A stretch of 64,000 nt of DNA from Mesohalobacter salilacus (GTDB lineage: Bacteria; Bacteroidota; Bacteroidia; Flavobacteriales; Flavobacteriaceae), in contig RRZV01000043.1 of assembly GCA_003931895.1 (NCBI GenBank), positions 1 through 64,000 of the forward strand, written 5' to 3'. A model generated the notes under the pieces. The model was not told the origin of the DNA. It ran no database searches and was given only the letters and a program-made list of their open reading frames with translations. Both the position numbers and the translations under genes were made by a program. Shown here in pieces: positions 17,916 to 27,205 of this stretch; within the stretch, counting starts at the first letter, position 1, and each line of letters starts with the position of its first letter.

Positions 17916-18620
17916 ATGGAAACTAAAAAGAATCCAAAAAAAGATTTAAGAAATAGAAGTCTTTTGTTTTTTCAAATTGGCTTAGTTATTATGTTGTTCA
18001 TATCGTGGAGAGCCATAGAATGGAAAACAGACAAAGAAGAGATTGATGTAGGTATGGTTGATTTAGACATGCTTGAGGAAGAGGATGTTCCAATTACTGA
18101 AATGCAAAACCAACCACCACCACCGCCACCACCACCACCAGCTCCTGAAGTTATTGAAGTGGTAGAAGACGATTCTGAAGTAGAAGAGGAGGTTATAGAG
18201 TCTACTGAAACAACTGAAATGGAAATCGTTGAGGTTGAAGAAGTAGAAGAAGTAGAAGAAGAAATAGCAGACGTTCCTTTTGCATTAATCCAGCAGGTTC
18301 CTATTTTTCCGGGCTGTGAAAATGCCAAAGACAAGAAAAAATGTATGAGTGAAAAAATCACAAAACACGTCAATAAAAAATTTGATACAGGTTTAGGAGC
18401 TGAATTAGGCTTATCAGGAAGAAATCGTGTAAGTGTTCAATTTAAAATTGACAAAAACGGAGATATCGTCAATGTACGTGCACGTGGGCCGCACCCTAGA
18501 CTAGAACAAGAGGCTGTAAGAGTTATAAAAGCTCTACCTAAAATGACCCCTGGAGAACAGCGTGGTCAAAAAGTTGGTGTGCTTTATGGCTTACCAATTA
18601 ACTTTGTGGTACAAGATTAA
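17916..18620 (+). CDS. TonB-family energy transducer
   Basis: This 234-aa inner-membrane protein has a single N-terminal transmembrane helix (about 15-32). A periplasmic linker follows, with a run of nine prolines (about 66-74) and then Glu/Val repeats. The C-terminal TonB domain (about 150-234) contains RNRVSVQFKIDKNG and ends in LPINFVVQD. Such proteins pass proton-motive force from ExbBD to outer-membrane receptors. No exbB/exbD genes are adjacent. The linker codes for VEE repeats from a 9-base DNA repeat near 18230-18265. The segment FPGCE...KKKC before the TonB domain is typical of Bacteroidota TonB proteins. Confidence 0.88.
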   Translation: METKKNPKKDLRNRSLLFFQIGLVIMLFISWRAIEWKTDKEEIDVGMVDLDMLEEEDVPITEMQNQPPPPPPPPPAPEVIEVVEDDSEVEEEVIESTETTEMEIVEVEEVEEVEEEIADVPFALIQQVPIFPGCENAKDKKKCMSEKITKHVNKKFDTGLGAELGLSGRNRVSVQFKIDKNGDIVNVRARGPHPRLEQEAVRVIKALPKMTPGEQRGQKVGVLYGLPINFVVQD

Positions 18621-18642
18621 ATTTTATAATTTTAATAAATTC

Positions 18643-18674
18643 AAAAACCTGAGTCTATTGACTTGGGTTTTTTT
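18643..18674 (+). terminator. Rho-independent terminator after the tonB-like gene
   Basis: Arms at 18643-18655 and 18660-18672 pair over 13 positions (two are G-T) around a TATT loop and run into a T stretch to 18674. It ends the transcript carrying sprA through the TonB-like gene, so remB needs its own promoter. Confidence 0.75.
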
Positions 18675-18698
18675 GTAGGTAGATGCTTCTTAAATGAC

Positions 18699-18706
18699 TA
18701 AATTTG
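18699..18706 (+). promoter_or_regulatory. remB promoter (-7 element)
   Basis: TAAATTTG is a perfect TAnnTTTG match 19 bases before the remB ATG and just past the terminator of the preceding gene. A TTG at 18673-18675 is the candidate -33 element, but 23 bases away is longer than usual. Confidence 0.5.
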
Positions 18707-18725
18707 TATCTTGAAATTTTTAGCG

Positions 18726-20822
18726 ATGAAAAACTTAATCGTATTAGTAGGTGTGATATTTTCATCCATCTCACTAATTGCCCAAGAAAGTACTTATCCT
18801 TTATTTGAGTCTTGTAGTGAAAATGCAAATGAGCTTGAACAAAAGCAGTGCTTTGAGTCTACTTTTAAAACTTATCTTTTTAATCTTTTAGAAAACTCAA
18901 AAGATCAAACTGAAGGCCAGCCTAGTCAAGTCGGATTGATTTTTGACGTTGATAAAGAAGGTCAATTCAATTTAATTTTCGTCAATGCCGAAAACGAATC
19001 TATTAAATCAATTTTTAAAAAAGCTTTTGATCAACTCCCGCAAGTCAAGCCATCAAAAATTTATGGCAAACCCACTTTTATGCAGTTTAATATGGATTTG
19101 GTTTATCCTCCAAAGCAACAAAACACACCTATTGATTCTCTAGATAAAAATACAAATAAGGAAAAATCAAATTTAACGGAATCGCTCATCAAAGCTAAAC
19201 AAGAGTTTGACGAGATAGAAAATGAGACCAAAACATATGACGGAGAATTGTTTTCAAGCTATGCTTATATTCCGTTGTCTCATGAAATATACAACCGATT
19301 TGATAGAGAAATTAACCTAATCGGGACTAATTCTCATACCGCTCAAAAGCCATTTACATATAAAGATGTAAAACCATATTATGATTTCAAAGCAGTTAAC
19401 GATAGCTTATCATTTAATAAAACCTCTTGGTTTGGAAGAAAATTATTTGATGAACATCTCGCTACAGTCAGTGGGAAAAATTACTGGTTAACCCTAGACT
19501 TTGGAGTTGATGTTCAAGTAGGGAGAGATACAGATGCAGATTTAAACACTTATAATAACACTCGAGTTGCTTTCGTTCAAGGTGGTGTTGGAGAAAAACT
19601 AACTTACTACGGTGCTATTTTTGAAAGTCAAGGGCGATTTGCTGATTACTTTAATCGTTTAGCGCGTTCAAGAGCACCAATAGACGGCAATCCTGCCATT
19701 ATTCCTGGGCGTGGTGTTGCTAAGGATTTTAATTCAGACGCTTTTGATTATCCTGTAACAGTGGGATATATCAATTACCGTATTAATGACAATTTTAATG
19801 CCCAAATAGGCAACTACAAAAATTTCATTGGCGATGGTTATCGCTCTTTGTTTTTAAGTGATAATGCCAGTCCATATCCTTATGTAAAAGTCGATGCCAA
19901 ATTCTGGAAAATTAAGTATACCAACATTTGGATGCAGGCTAGAAACACTAATTTGTTGACGGACCGAGAAGCTTTTCAAACTAAATTTATGGCTATTCAT
20001 CACTTAAGCTATAATGTTACTAAAAAACTTAATATAGGATTATTTGAAGCCGCCATTTGGGACAATGAAGAAGAACGCGGTTTTGATATCAGTTATCTCA
20101 ATCCGTTGCTATTCTATCAGATGGTTGAGTTTTCTACGGGTACTGAAGGCGGTAAGGTTATGGTAGGTGCTAATTATAAATACAAATGGACAGACAATAT
20201 TCATTCGTATGGTCAATTGCTTATAGATGAACTTTCTTTAGATGATATTTCTAGTGGTGATAAAAGTTTTAGAAATAAATTTGGACTTCAACTAGGGATT
20301 AAATATTTTGACGCTTTCAAGGTTAAAGATTTTGACCTTCAATTAGAATACAATCAAGTAAGACCATTTACCTTTTCTCATAATAAAATCAGCACAAATT
20401 ATACCCATAACGGACAATCACTAGCACATCTTTGGGGTGCAAATTTTAGAGAAATAATTGCTATTGCACGGTATCGTAAAAATCGTTGGTTCGGTCATAC
20501 CAAATTAATATTTGGAGAACGTGGCTTTGAGCCTGAAGCTGACCTTGATCCGTTTTACGGGTCAGATTTGTTTGGGACTGAAGATAATTTGTTTAGTGAA
20601 ACAGGCAACACAATTGGACAAGGCAATCGTGTAAATTCTTATTACGCTGAATTAGAAGCAGGTTACCTCATCAATCCTGCAACAAATTTTAAAGTATATC
20701 TTAATGTTATTGGACGAAATTTTGACGCCACAACACAAAATGAGAGAACGTTTGATAACAATACGGTTTGGGTCAATTTTGGACTAAGAACAGATTTGTT
20801 TAATTGGTATTTTGATTATTAA
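18726..20822 (+). CDS. remB: Gliding motility protein RemB-like outer membrane protein
   Basis: This 698-aa exported protein has a signal peptide ending near residue 20 (SLIAQ). The first ~115 residues, with two cysteines (FESCSENA, KQCFES), form a small TonB-C-like domain. The long C-terminal region is beta-barrel-like, rich in aromatic and Gly/Asn/Asp strands. The protein and its place after sprA-gcvH-vanZ-tonB fit RemB, a gliding-associated protein of Flavobacterium johnsoniae; that link rests on remembered gene order and general appearance. I used ATG 18726 rather than the TTG at 18711 because it begins the signal peptide properly. The last codon overlaps the convergent lipoprotein gene. 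Confidence 0.75.
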   Translation: MKNLIVLVGVIFSSISLIAQESTYPLFESCSENANELEQKQCFESTFKTYLFNLLENSKDQTEGQPSQVGLIFDVDKEGQFNLIFVNAENESIKSIFKKAFDQLPQVKPSKIYGKPTFMQFNMDLVYPPKQQNTPIDSLDKNTNKEKSNLTESLIKAKQEFDEIENETKTYDGELFSSYAYIPLSHEIYNRFDREINLIGTNSHTAQKPFTYKDVKPYYDFKAVNDSLSFNKTSWFGRKLFDEHLATVSGKNYWLTLDFGVDVQVGRDTDADLNTYNNTRVAFVQGGVGEKLTYYGAIFESQGRFADYFNRLARSRAPIDGNPAIIPGRGVAKDFNSDAFDYPVTVGYINYRINDNFNAQIGNYKNFIGDGYRSLFLSDNASPYPYVKVDAKFWKIKYTNIWMQARNTNLLTDREAFQTKFMAIHHLSYNVTKKLNIGLFEAAIWDNEEERGFDISYLNPLLFYQMVEFSTGTEGGKVMVGANYKYKWTDNIHSYGQLLIDELSLDDISSGDKSFRNKFGLQLGIKYFDAFKVKDFDLQLEYNQVRPFTFSHNKISTNYTHNGQSLAHLWGANFREIIAIARYRKNRWFGHTKLIFGERGFEPEADLDPFYGSDLFGTEDNLFSETGNTIGQGNRVNSYYAELEAGYLINPATNFKVYLNVIGRNFDATTQNERTFDNNTVWVNFGLRTDLFNWYFDY

Positions 20823-21253
20823 TTTACCAATGCCTCAGCTTCTTCTATCGCTTTTTGTATATGGGCTTTCATATCTTCAGCCATTATGTGTGATTGCTTA
20901 AGAGCTTTAAGTCGTTGCTTTAAACTATCGACATTTTCAAGTTGAATGCCTTGATTAATTTCAGTTTTTGAGAATTCATCTCCAAAAGACTTCATCCAAG
21001 TCATCATTTTATCGTGACCAGATTTTAAATCTTCCATTGCAGGTTGAAATTTTTCAACATTGGTGCTGTCCATTTTGGTCTCTAATTGGCTTAAAAGCTG
21101 GTTGATTTTACTCATTTTAGGCATTACCTCGTCGTGTATGGCGATAGTTTCTGTCATCTTTTTGTTAAATTCAGTAACCTCTTTCGGTTTAGAGTCCGAA
21201 CAACTTATTAAAAAAAATACAAGACCAGCTAATAAGAGTTGAGTGATTTTCAT
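20819..21253 (-). CDS. Small lipoprotein with helical coiled-coil-like body
   Basis: This 144-aa protein has a lipoprotein signal (FFLISC, Cys at about 18). A highly helical, Met- and Lys-rich body follows, with no recognisable enzymatic motif. The +2 to +4 residues after Cys are Ser-Asp-Ser, not a strong surface-export signal, so the periplasm-facing leaflet is as likely as the surface. Proteins like this are often labelled uncharacterised or, wrongly, 'viral A-type inclusion protein'. The ATG at 21253 is chosen over 21313 because only it begins a signal peptide. Its stop codon overlaps that of remB. Function unknown. Confidence 0.7.
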   Translation of the reverse strand: MKITQLLLAGLVFFLISCSDSKPKEVTEFNKKMTETIAIHDEVMPKMSKINQLLSQLETKMDSTNVEKFQPAMEDLKSGHDKMMTWMKSFGDEFSKTEINQGIQLENVDSLKQRLKALKQSHIMAEDMKAHIQKAIEEAEALVN

Positions 21254-21377
21254 GATTTTATTTTTTACAAATTTACGCCATATCGCTTTATTCTTTAAAC
21301 AATTTCGTTTCAAATTTTAGCCTTATATAGTTCAATATACATTTATAATCTTTATTTTAGATTTCAAAATCAGGTTT

Positions 21378-24300
21378 TTGAATTTACCACACTTCTATAT
21401 TTATGATGCTTCTGCAGGTTCTGGTAAAACTTATACCATAACTCGAGAATATCTCTGTATTTTACTTCAGCAGGATAAAGTCTTTGCTTTCCAAAATATA
21501 TTAGCTATTACGTTTACAAACAAAGCTGCTGCCGAGATGAAACAGCGTATAATTAAAGCTTTGGTTTATTTTGCAGGATTAAACTCAGAAGAATCTTATG
21601 AAAGTCTTATTACAGATGTTGCTAAGCAAACAGGACTAACTAAGACTGAAATTCAAAAAAAGAGTCTTCAAATTCTAAAATACCTCATTCCAAACTATGC
21701 GGGTTTTGAAGTTTCAACTATTGATAGTTTCAACCATCGTATTATTAGAACATTTGCTAAAGACTTGAGCTTAATTCAAAATTTTGAAATTGACCTAGAA
21801 CCTCAGCCCTATATTCAAAAAGCAGTTGATAGTTTAATAGAAGATGTAGGTCACGATTTGCAACTTACCGAATGGTTGGTTGATTTTGTTCATTATAAAA
21901 TTGAACGTGATAAAAGTGGAGACATAAGTTTGGATTTAAAAAATTATGCAGAATTAGCTTTAAACGAAAACAATTATAAGCCTATTGAGCAGCTTCAAAA
22001 TTATAGCTTAAATGATTTAAAACAGTTTAAATCTCAAACACTAAAATATAGAGATGAAATAAAACAAGACTTAATCGATATAGGTCAAGATTTTTTTCAT
22101 CTGCTTAAAAAGCACGAGATTGAAAAAGAAATTTTCCCAAGACAAACTATCCCTAACTATTTTAAAAACCTAATAGAGGGTAAAATTGTTTCAAAGTTTG
22201 AAGCCAAATGGCATGATATAGCTCAAACAAGTTTCTACAAAAAGACCATTGATGATGCAGTTAAGCAACAAGTAGATCTAATTAGAATTGATATTGAGAC
22301 CCTCTTTTTAAGATCAAAAGAATTAAGTTTAAATTATCATTTATCTGAAAAAGTTTTGAAGTCTTTTGTGCCTTTATCTATGATAAGTGAAATTCAACGG
22401 CGCATCAGTCAAATAAAAGCTGAAGAAGGCGTGCTGTTTGTAAATGACTTTAACCGTATCATTAGCAAAAACATAAAACAACAGCCAGCACCCTTTATTT
22501 ACGAAAGGCTTGGAGAGAAATTTAGACATTATTTTATCGATGAGTTTCAAGACACATCTCAATTGCAATGGCAAAACTTGATTCCATTGGTTGATAATGC
22601 TATCACGACAGAACACAGTGACGGTACTTCAGGAAGCTTATACTTGGTTGGTGATGTTAAACAATCTATTTATGAGTGGCGAGGCGGCGACCCACAGCAA
22701 TTTTTAGATCTATCTCAAGGTCGGGCTCATCCTTTTAGTATTGATGCTAAAAAAATCACTTTAGAAAACAACTGGCGGAGTGCTAAAACTATAGTTGAAT
22801 TTAATAATGATTTTTTTGAACACGCAGCAAATTTCCTCACTAATCTTAACCATCAATCGCTGTATAAAAGTGCAAATCAAAATTTTAAAAAAAATAATAC
22901 AGGCTATGTAGATATTAGGTTTTTAAAAGAAAAAGATGATAAAGATATAATGAATAAACAACGCATCGACAATTTATCTGAAATTATCTCGTCCATAAAA
23001 GATCAAGGTTTCAGTTTGGGTGATGTTTGTATATTAGTGCGGCAAAATAAGTTTGGCACTAAAATAGCAGAAGAATTTAACGCTCTCGACAACCCTATAC
23101 CTGTTGTTTCTCAAGAATCTCTTTTAATTGCTTCTGATGCCAAAGTTCAACTTCTGGTTCAGTTTTTAACACTTTTAGAGCAATATGAGCAAGAAACCTC
23201 TATAGATTTTATGTTGATGTGGTTTAATCATTCTGGGTTTGATAGAGAATTATACCATGAATCCTTACATAAAGTTAAAGATCTTAAACTTGAAGAGTTT
23301 TTTGATTATATAAAAATCTATAATCTTGATTTTGACATTTCTATTTTTCAAAGCCTGTCTTTGTATGATAAAGTTGAATACGCTATAAGAACTTTAAAAA
23401 TCGATACTGAGGCTAATGCTTATATACAATTTTTTTTAGATGAGGTGTTTGAATATTCCATATCAAAATCTAATAGTATGTCAGTTTTTCTCAACTATTG
23501 GGAAGATCAAAAATCCAAGAAAAGCATTTCTACATCTCAAACTCAAGATGCAGTAAACATCATGACTATACACAAAAGTAAGGGCTTAGAATTCCCCGTA
23601 GTTATTTACGCACATTCAAATTTTACTCTAGCGGATTTGAGAAGGACTGAAGATTGGGTTCATATAGATCAAGATCACTTTGGAATTCCTTTTATATATG
23701 AAAGAATATCAAAGAGCTCTAAATCCCTTAGCCCATTTTTTGAAGAAGCTTATCATAAAAATATCAGCAATCAAGAGTTAGCAAGTTTAAATACAGCTTA
23801 TGTATGCATGACCCGGGCTGTAGAGCAGCTCTACATTTTATCTGAGCCCACTTCGGAAAACGCAACAAGTTTTTCAGATATATTAGAAAGTTTTTTAAAA
23901 ACTAAAAAACTTTATCAAGACGATAAAAATCACTATAGCTTTGGTAGTCAAACCTTTTCAGGAACAAAAAACAATAAAATTTTAAATCTAAAATATGCTA
24001 ACTTTAAATCTTATTCAGCACAAAAATTTTATGCAAACCTTACTGCCGATAATATTATAGATGAAAGGAATACTGAAGCAATAGCCTACGGCCAAGAAGT
24101 TCACGATTATCTTCAAAAAGTAAAATATTTTTCAGATATCGAAAATAATGAAATTCCAAAAGATCTCAAGCCTATATTACACCAAGTGGTATATCACCCA
24201 GATTTAAAGACATATTTTGAAAGTGATTGGGAAATTTATAATGAGACCGATATTGCATTTAATGCTAATATCCTTCGACCAGATAGAATTTGCATTAAAG

Positions 24301-24461
24301 ATAATAAAGCAGTTATTATCGACTATAAAACAGGGCGAGAAAACCCGGCACACGCCACACAATTAACAAATTATAAAACAGCGCTAGAAGCAATGAATTA
24401 TTCTGTAAAAGCCTCATATTTGGTGTATATTCGCAAAAACATTAAAATAGAATCACTATAA
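21378..24461 (+). CDS. UvrD-type helicase with C-terminal nuclease (AddA/RecB-like)
   Basis: This 1027-aa superfamily 1A helicase starts with Walker [10 protein letters not shown] (10-18). It has the Walker B DEFQD near residue 388, then a [13 protein letters not shown] motif III region and [13 protein letters not shown] near 730. The end carries a PD-(D/E)XK nuclease core, VIIDYKTGR (about 978-986). This is the layout of AddA, the helicase-nuclease subunit that resects double-strand breaks for RecA. The AddB-like partner lies 2.7 kb downstream, beyond kbl and ompA. The start is TTG 21378, as no in-frame ATG lies before the Walker A motif. kbl follows after 10 bases. Confidence 0.88.
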   Translation: MNLPHFYIYDASAGSGKTYTITREYLCILLQQDKVFAFQNILAITFTNKAAAEMKQRIIKALVYFAGLNSEESYESLITDVAKQTGLTKTEIQKKSLQILKYLIPNYAGFEVSTIDSFNHRIIRTFAKDLSLIQNFEIDLEPQPYIQKAVDSLIEDVGHDLQLTEWLVDFVHYKIERDKSGDISLDLKNYAELALNENNYKPIEQLQNYSLNDLKQFKSQTLKYRDEIKQDLIDIGQDFFHLLKKHEIEKEIFPRQTIPNYFKNLIEGKIVSKFEAKWHDIAQTSFYKKTIDDAVKQQVDLIRIDIETLFLRSKELSLNYHLSEKVLKSFVPLSMISEIQRRISQIKAEEGVLFVNDFNRIISKNIKQQPAPFIYERLGEKFRHYFIDEFQDTSQLQWQNLIPLVDNAITTEHSDGTSGSLYLVGDVKQSIYEWRGGDPQQFLDLSQGRAHPFSIDAKKITLENNWRSAKTIVEFNNDFFEHAANFLTNLNHQSLYKSANQNFKKNNTGYVDIRFLKEKDDKDIMNKQRIDNLSEIISSIKDQGFSLGDVCILVRQNKFGTKIAEEFNALDNPIPVVSQESLLIASDAKVQLLVQFLTLLEQYEQETSIDFMLMWFNHSGFDRELYHESLHKVKDLKLEEFFDYIKIYNLDFDISIFQSLSLYDKVEYAIRTLKIDTEANAYIQFFLDEVFEYSISKSNSMSVFLNYWEDQKSKKSISTSQTQDAVNIMTIHKSKGLEFPVVIYAHSNFTLADLRRTEDWVHIDQDHFGIPFIYERISKSSKSLSPFFEEAYHKNISNQELASLNTAYVCMTRAVEQLYILSEPTSENATSFSDILESFLKTKKLYQDDKNHYSFGSQTFSGTKNNKILNLKYANFKSYSAQKFYANLTADNIIDERNTEAIAYGQEVHDYLQKVKYFSDIENNEIPKDLKPILHQVVYHPDLKTYFESDWEIYNETDIAFNANILRPDRICIKDNKAVIIDYKTGRENPAHATQLTNYKTALEAMNYSVKASYLVYIRKNIKIESL

Positions 24462-24471
24462 AAAAATTATT

Positions 24472-25668
24472 ATGTTTTCAAACAAACTTAAAACTCAACT
24501 CAAAAACGAAATCTCAACTATAAAAGAAGAGGGGCTTTTTAAAACAGAGCGTATTATAACATCTCCTCAAGGTGCGGAAATCACTTTAGATTCGGGTAAA
24601 AAAGTTTTAAATTTTTGTGCCAACAACTATTTAGGCTTGTCCTCACACCCTGAAGTTATACAAGCAGCTAAAGATACTTTAGATACTCATGGTTTTGGAA
24701 TGTCTAGTGTTAGATTTATTTGTGGCACACAAGATATTCATAAAAAGCTTGAACACACCATAGCAGACTTTTATGAAACTGAAGACACTATACTTTATGC
24801 CGCATGTTTTGATGCTAATGGTGGCGTTTTTGAGCCGTTATTAACTAAAGAAGATGCTATTATTTCAGACTCATTAAATCACGCCTCCATTATAGACGGT
24901 GTACGCTTGTGTAAAGCTGGGCGATACCGTTATGCCAACGGAGATATGCAGGATTTAGAAAAACAACTTATAGAAGCTGATAAAAATGGCGCTCGACATA
25001 AGCTTATTGTTACTGATGGTGTTTTTTCTATGGACGGCATTGTGGCACCACTTGATAAAATTTGCAATTTAGCCGATCAGTATGAAGCTCTAGTTATGAT
25101 AGACGAATGCCACGCCACTGGATTTATTGGTCAACATGGTATTGGAACTCCAGAATTAAAAGATGTTTTAGGTCGAGTTGATATTATAACTGGAACTTTA
25201 GGGAAAGCGCTTGGAGGAGCAATGGGCGGTTATACCACTGGGAAAAAAGATCTGATTGAGCTTTTAAGACAACGCTCAAGACCATATTTGTTTTCAAACT
25301 CTTTGGCTCCTTCAATTGTTGGTGCTTCTTTAAAAGTATTTGAAATCTTAAAACGCGACACCAGTTTAAGAGATAAACTCGAAGAAAATACTAATTATTT
25401 TAAGAAAAAGATGAATAAAGCTGGTTTTGACATCATTGATGGAGATTCTGCAATTGTTCCCGTAATGCTTTATGATGCTAAGTTAGCTCAAAAAATGGCA
25501 GCTGAACTTTTAGAAGAAGGAATATATGTCATAGGCTTCTTTTACCCAGTTGTGCCTAAAGATAAAGCAAGAATAAGAGTGCAACTCTCAGCAGCACACC
25601 ATAAGGAACATATAGATTCAGCAGTAGATGCTTTTGTAAAAGTTGGTCAAAATCTAAATGTAATTTAA
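24472..25668 (+). CDS. kbl: Glycine C-acetyltransferase (2-amino-3-ketobutyrate CoA ligase)
   Basis: This 398-aa PLP enzyme of the alpha-oxoamine synthase family condenses glycine with acetyl-CoA, or cleaves 2-amino-3-ketobutyrate in threonine breakdown. The PLP lysine is in [13 protein letters not shown] at about residue 245, and the Asp-bearing strand reads [13 protein letters not shown]. Length is exactly that of Kbl, and the N-terminal [15 protein letters not shown] is typical. No threonine dehydrogenase gene is adjacent, and it sits between the two recombination nuclease genes. A related family (serine palmitoyltransferase) is possible, but the residues read more like Kbl. Confidence 0.9.
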   Translation: MFSNKLKTQLKNEISTIKEEGLFKTERIITSPQGAEITLDSGKKVLNFCANNYLGLSSHPEVIQAAKDTLDTHGFGMSSVRFICGTQDIHKKLEHTIADFYETEDTILYAACFDANGGVFEPLLTKEDAIISDSLNHASIIDGVRLCKAGRYRYANGDMQDLEKQLIEADKNGARHKLIVTDGVFSMDGIVAPLDKICNLADQYEALVMIDECHATGFIGQHGIGTPELKDVLGRVDIITGTLGKALGGAMGGYTTGKKDLIELLRQRSRPYLFSNSLAPSIVGASLKVFEILKRDTSLRDKLEENTNYFKKKMNKAGFDIIDGDSAIVPVMLYDAKLAQKMAAELLEEGIYVIGFFYPVVPKDKARIRVQLSAAHHKEHIDSAVDAFVKVGQNLNVI

Positions 25669-25697
25669 TTTTTTAGAGAAAAAAAATATTATTATGT

Positions 25698-25727
25698 TTG
25701 TTAATAAGTATTAATAATTTAAATTTG
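25698..25727 (+). promoter_or_regulatory. Strong promoter of the ompA-family gene
   Basis: TTG at 25698-25700 and TAAATTTG at 25720-25727 with a 19-base spacer give a perfect match to the Bacteroidota consensus. The predicted start leaves a leader of about 27 bases before the ATG at 25759. This is the clearest promoter in the window and fits an abundant outer-membrane protein. Confidence 0.75.
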
Positions 25728-25758
25728 CCCCTTTGAATAGTAACTAAACTCAAATAAA

Positions 25759-27141
25759 ATGAAACATTTAAGCAAATTAACATTCCTCATACTATTTGTA
25801 TTTGGAATGACTTCAGTACAAGCACAAGATGAAAACAATCCATGGGCTGTATTCATTGGTGCTAACGTAGTAGACTTTTTTCCAACCGGCTCTGATGTCG
25901 TAACTCCAGATGGCATAGTCTCATCAAAAGATTTTGGTGAAGACCTTTTCTTCCAAGAAGATAACTGGAACTATGTTACTGCAATTTCAAGTATAGGCGT
26001 AACTCGCTATATTGGTGAAGGCTTTAGTTTTGAAGCTTCTGGATCTTACAACAGAATAGATCGATTAGGAGAAGTTGATACTGACGAAGTAAGCTGGGTA
26101 AACTTAGATGGTACCATTCAATATAATTTTAAAAACCTTATCAATGGTTACAATTGGTTTGATCCATTTCTTGGTGTAGGTGGTGGTTATTACTGGCTAG
26201 ACGAACAAGGAGCTGGTACTTTTAATGCCAATTTAGGTATTAACTTTTGGATTAATGAACAATTTGCCATTACTGTTGATACCAATTATAAATCTGCATT
26301 TGAAGATGATGATTTAGATTTATTTCAACATAGAGCAGGTATTAAATTCGCTTTTGGCGGTAAAGATACAGATGGCGATGGCGTTTATGATAAAAATGAC
26401 GAATGTGTTGACACTCCAGGCTTAGAAGAGTTCAATGGTTGTCCTGATACAGATTCTGATGGTATTCCTGATAAAGATGATGCATGTCCTGATACTCCTG
26501 GTCTTGCAGAATTTAATGGCTGTGCAGACTCAGATGGTGATGGTATCGATGACACAAAAGACGAATGTCCAAATGAGGCTGGATCTGAAGCTATGAACGG
26601 TTGTCCAGATGCTGATAATGATGGTTTAGCTGATAAGGATGATAACTGTCCTAATGAAGCTGGTCCTTCTGCCAATGGTGGATGTCCTTGGCCAGATAGT
26701 GATGGTGATGGTGTTCTTGACAAAGATGATCAGTGCCCAGATGTTGAAGGCACTGTTGCAAACAACGGTTGCCCTGAAGTAACTGAAGAAGTTCAAAACG
26801 AACTAAATGAATATGCTAAAACAATCAACTTTGATACTGGTAAGTCTTCAATTTCAAAAGATTCAGAAGAAGCTTTAACTGCAATTTTGGCAATATTAGA
26901 TGAATACCCTAATGCTAAATTTACAGTTGAAGGTCATACTGATAGTGTTGGTTCTGCTAAGAATAACAAAAGATTATCTGAAGCCAGAGCACTTTCAGTT
27001 AAAGAATATTTAGTTGCAAATGGTGTTGAAGAGTTTAGATTATCATCTAAAGGTTATGGTGAAGAAAAGCCTGTTGCTTCTAATAACACTAGAAGCGGTA
27101 GAGCTCAAAACCGTAGAGTTGAAATCAACTTAGTGAAGTAA
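25759..27141 (+). CDS. OmpA-family outer membrane protein with thrombospondin type-3 repeats
   Basis: This 460-aa protein has a signal peptide (1-22, ending VQAQ). A predicted eight-strand barrel spans about 25-200. Five calcium-binding thrombospondin type-3 repeats follow (about 205-345, each DxDxDGxxDxxDxCP-like). The C-terminal OmpA peptidoglycan-binding domain (about 350-460) carries the VEGHTDSVG and NRRVEI signatures. It likely links the outer membrane to the wall and may stiffen with Ca2+. It has its own strong promoter and a perfect terminator, so it is a one-gene transcript. Confidence 0.93.
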   Translation: MKHLSKLTFLILFVFGMTSVQAQDENNPWAVFIGANVVDFFPTGSDVVTPDGIVSSKDFGEDLFFQEDNWNYVTAISSIGVTRYIGEGFSFEASGSYNRIDRLGEVDTDEVSWVNLDGTIQYNFKNLINGYNWFDPFLGVGGGYYWLDEQGAGTFNANLGINFWINEQFAITVDTNYKSAFEDDDLDLFQHRAGIKFAFGGKDTDGDGVYDKNDECVDTPGLEEFNGCPDTDSDGIPDKDDACPDTPGLAEFNGCADSDGDGIDDTKDECPNEAGSEAMNGCPDADNDGLADKDDNCPNEAGPSANGGCPWPDSDGDGVLDKDDQCPDVEGTVANNGCPEVTEEVQNELNEYAKTINFDTGKSSISKDSEEALTAILAILDEYPNAKFTVEGHTDSVGSAKNNKRLSEARALSVKEYLVANGVEEFRLSSKGYGEEKPVASNNTRSGRAQNRRVEINLVK

Positions 27142-27164
27142 TTATTTTTCACATTATATTTACT

Positions 27165-27200
27165 AAAAACACTTCTCGAAAGAGAAGTGTTTTTTATTTT
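27165..27200 (+). terminator. Rho-independent terminator after the ompA-family gene
   Basis: A 13-bp perfect stem (27165-27177 with 27182-27194) closed by a GAAA tetraloop runs into a T-rich tail. It lies 23 bases after the ompA stop and only 12 bases before the AddB-like ATG. Confidence 0.9.
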
Positions 27201-27205
27201 TAGAC

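Noticed and set aside
17972-18373. Open frame on the minus strand rich in Ser, Gly and Thr
   Set aside because: It is the reverse of the repetitive Pro/Glu linker of the TonB-like gene; low-complexity DNA keeps the opposite frame open by chance.
26385-26723. Minus-strand open frame with regular repeats
   Set aside because: It mirrors the thrombospondin type-3 repeats of the OmpA-family gene.
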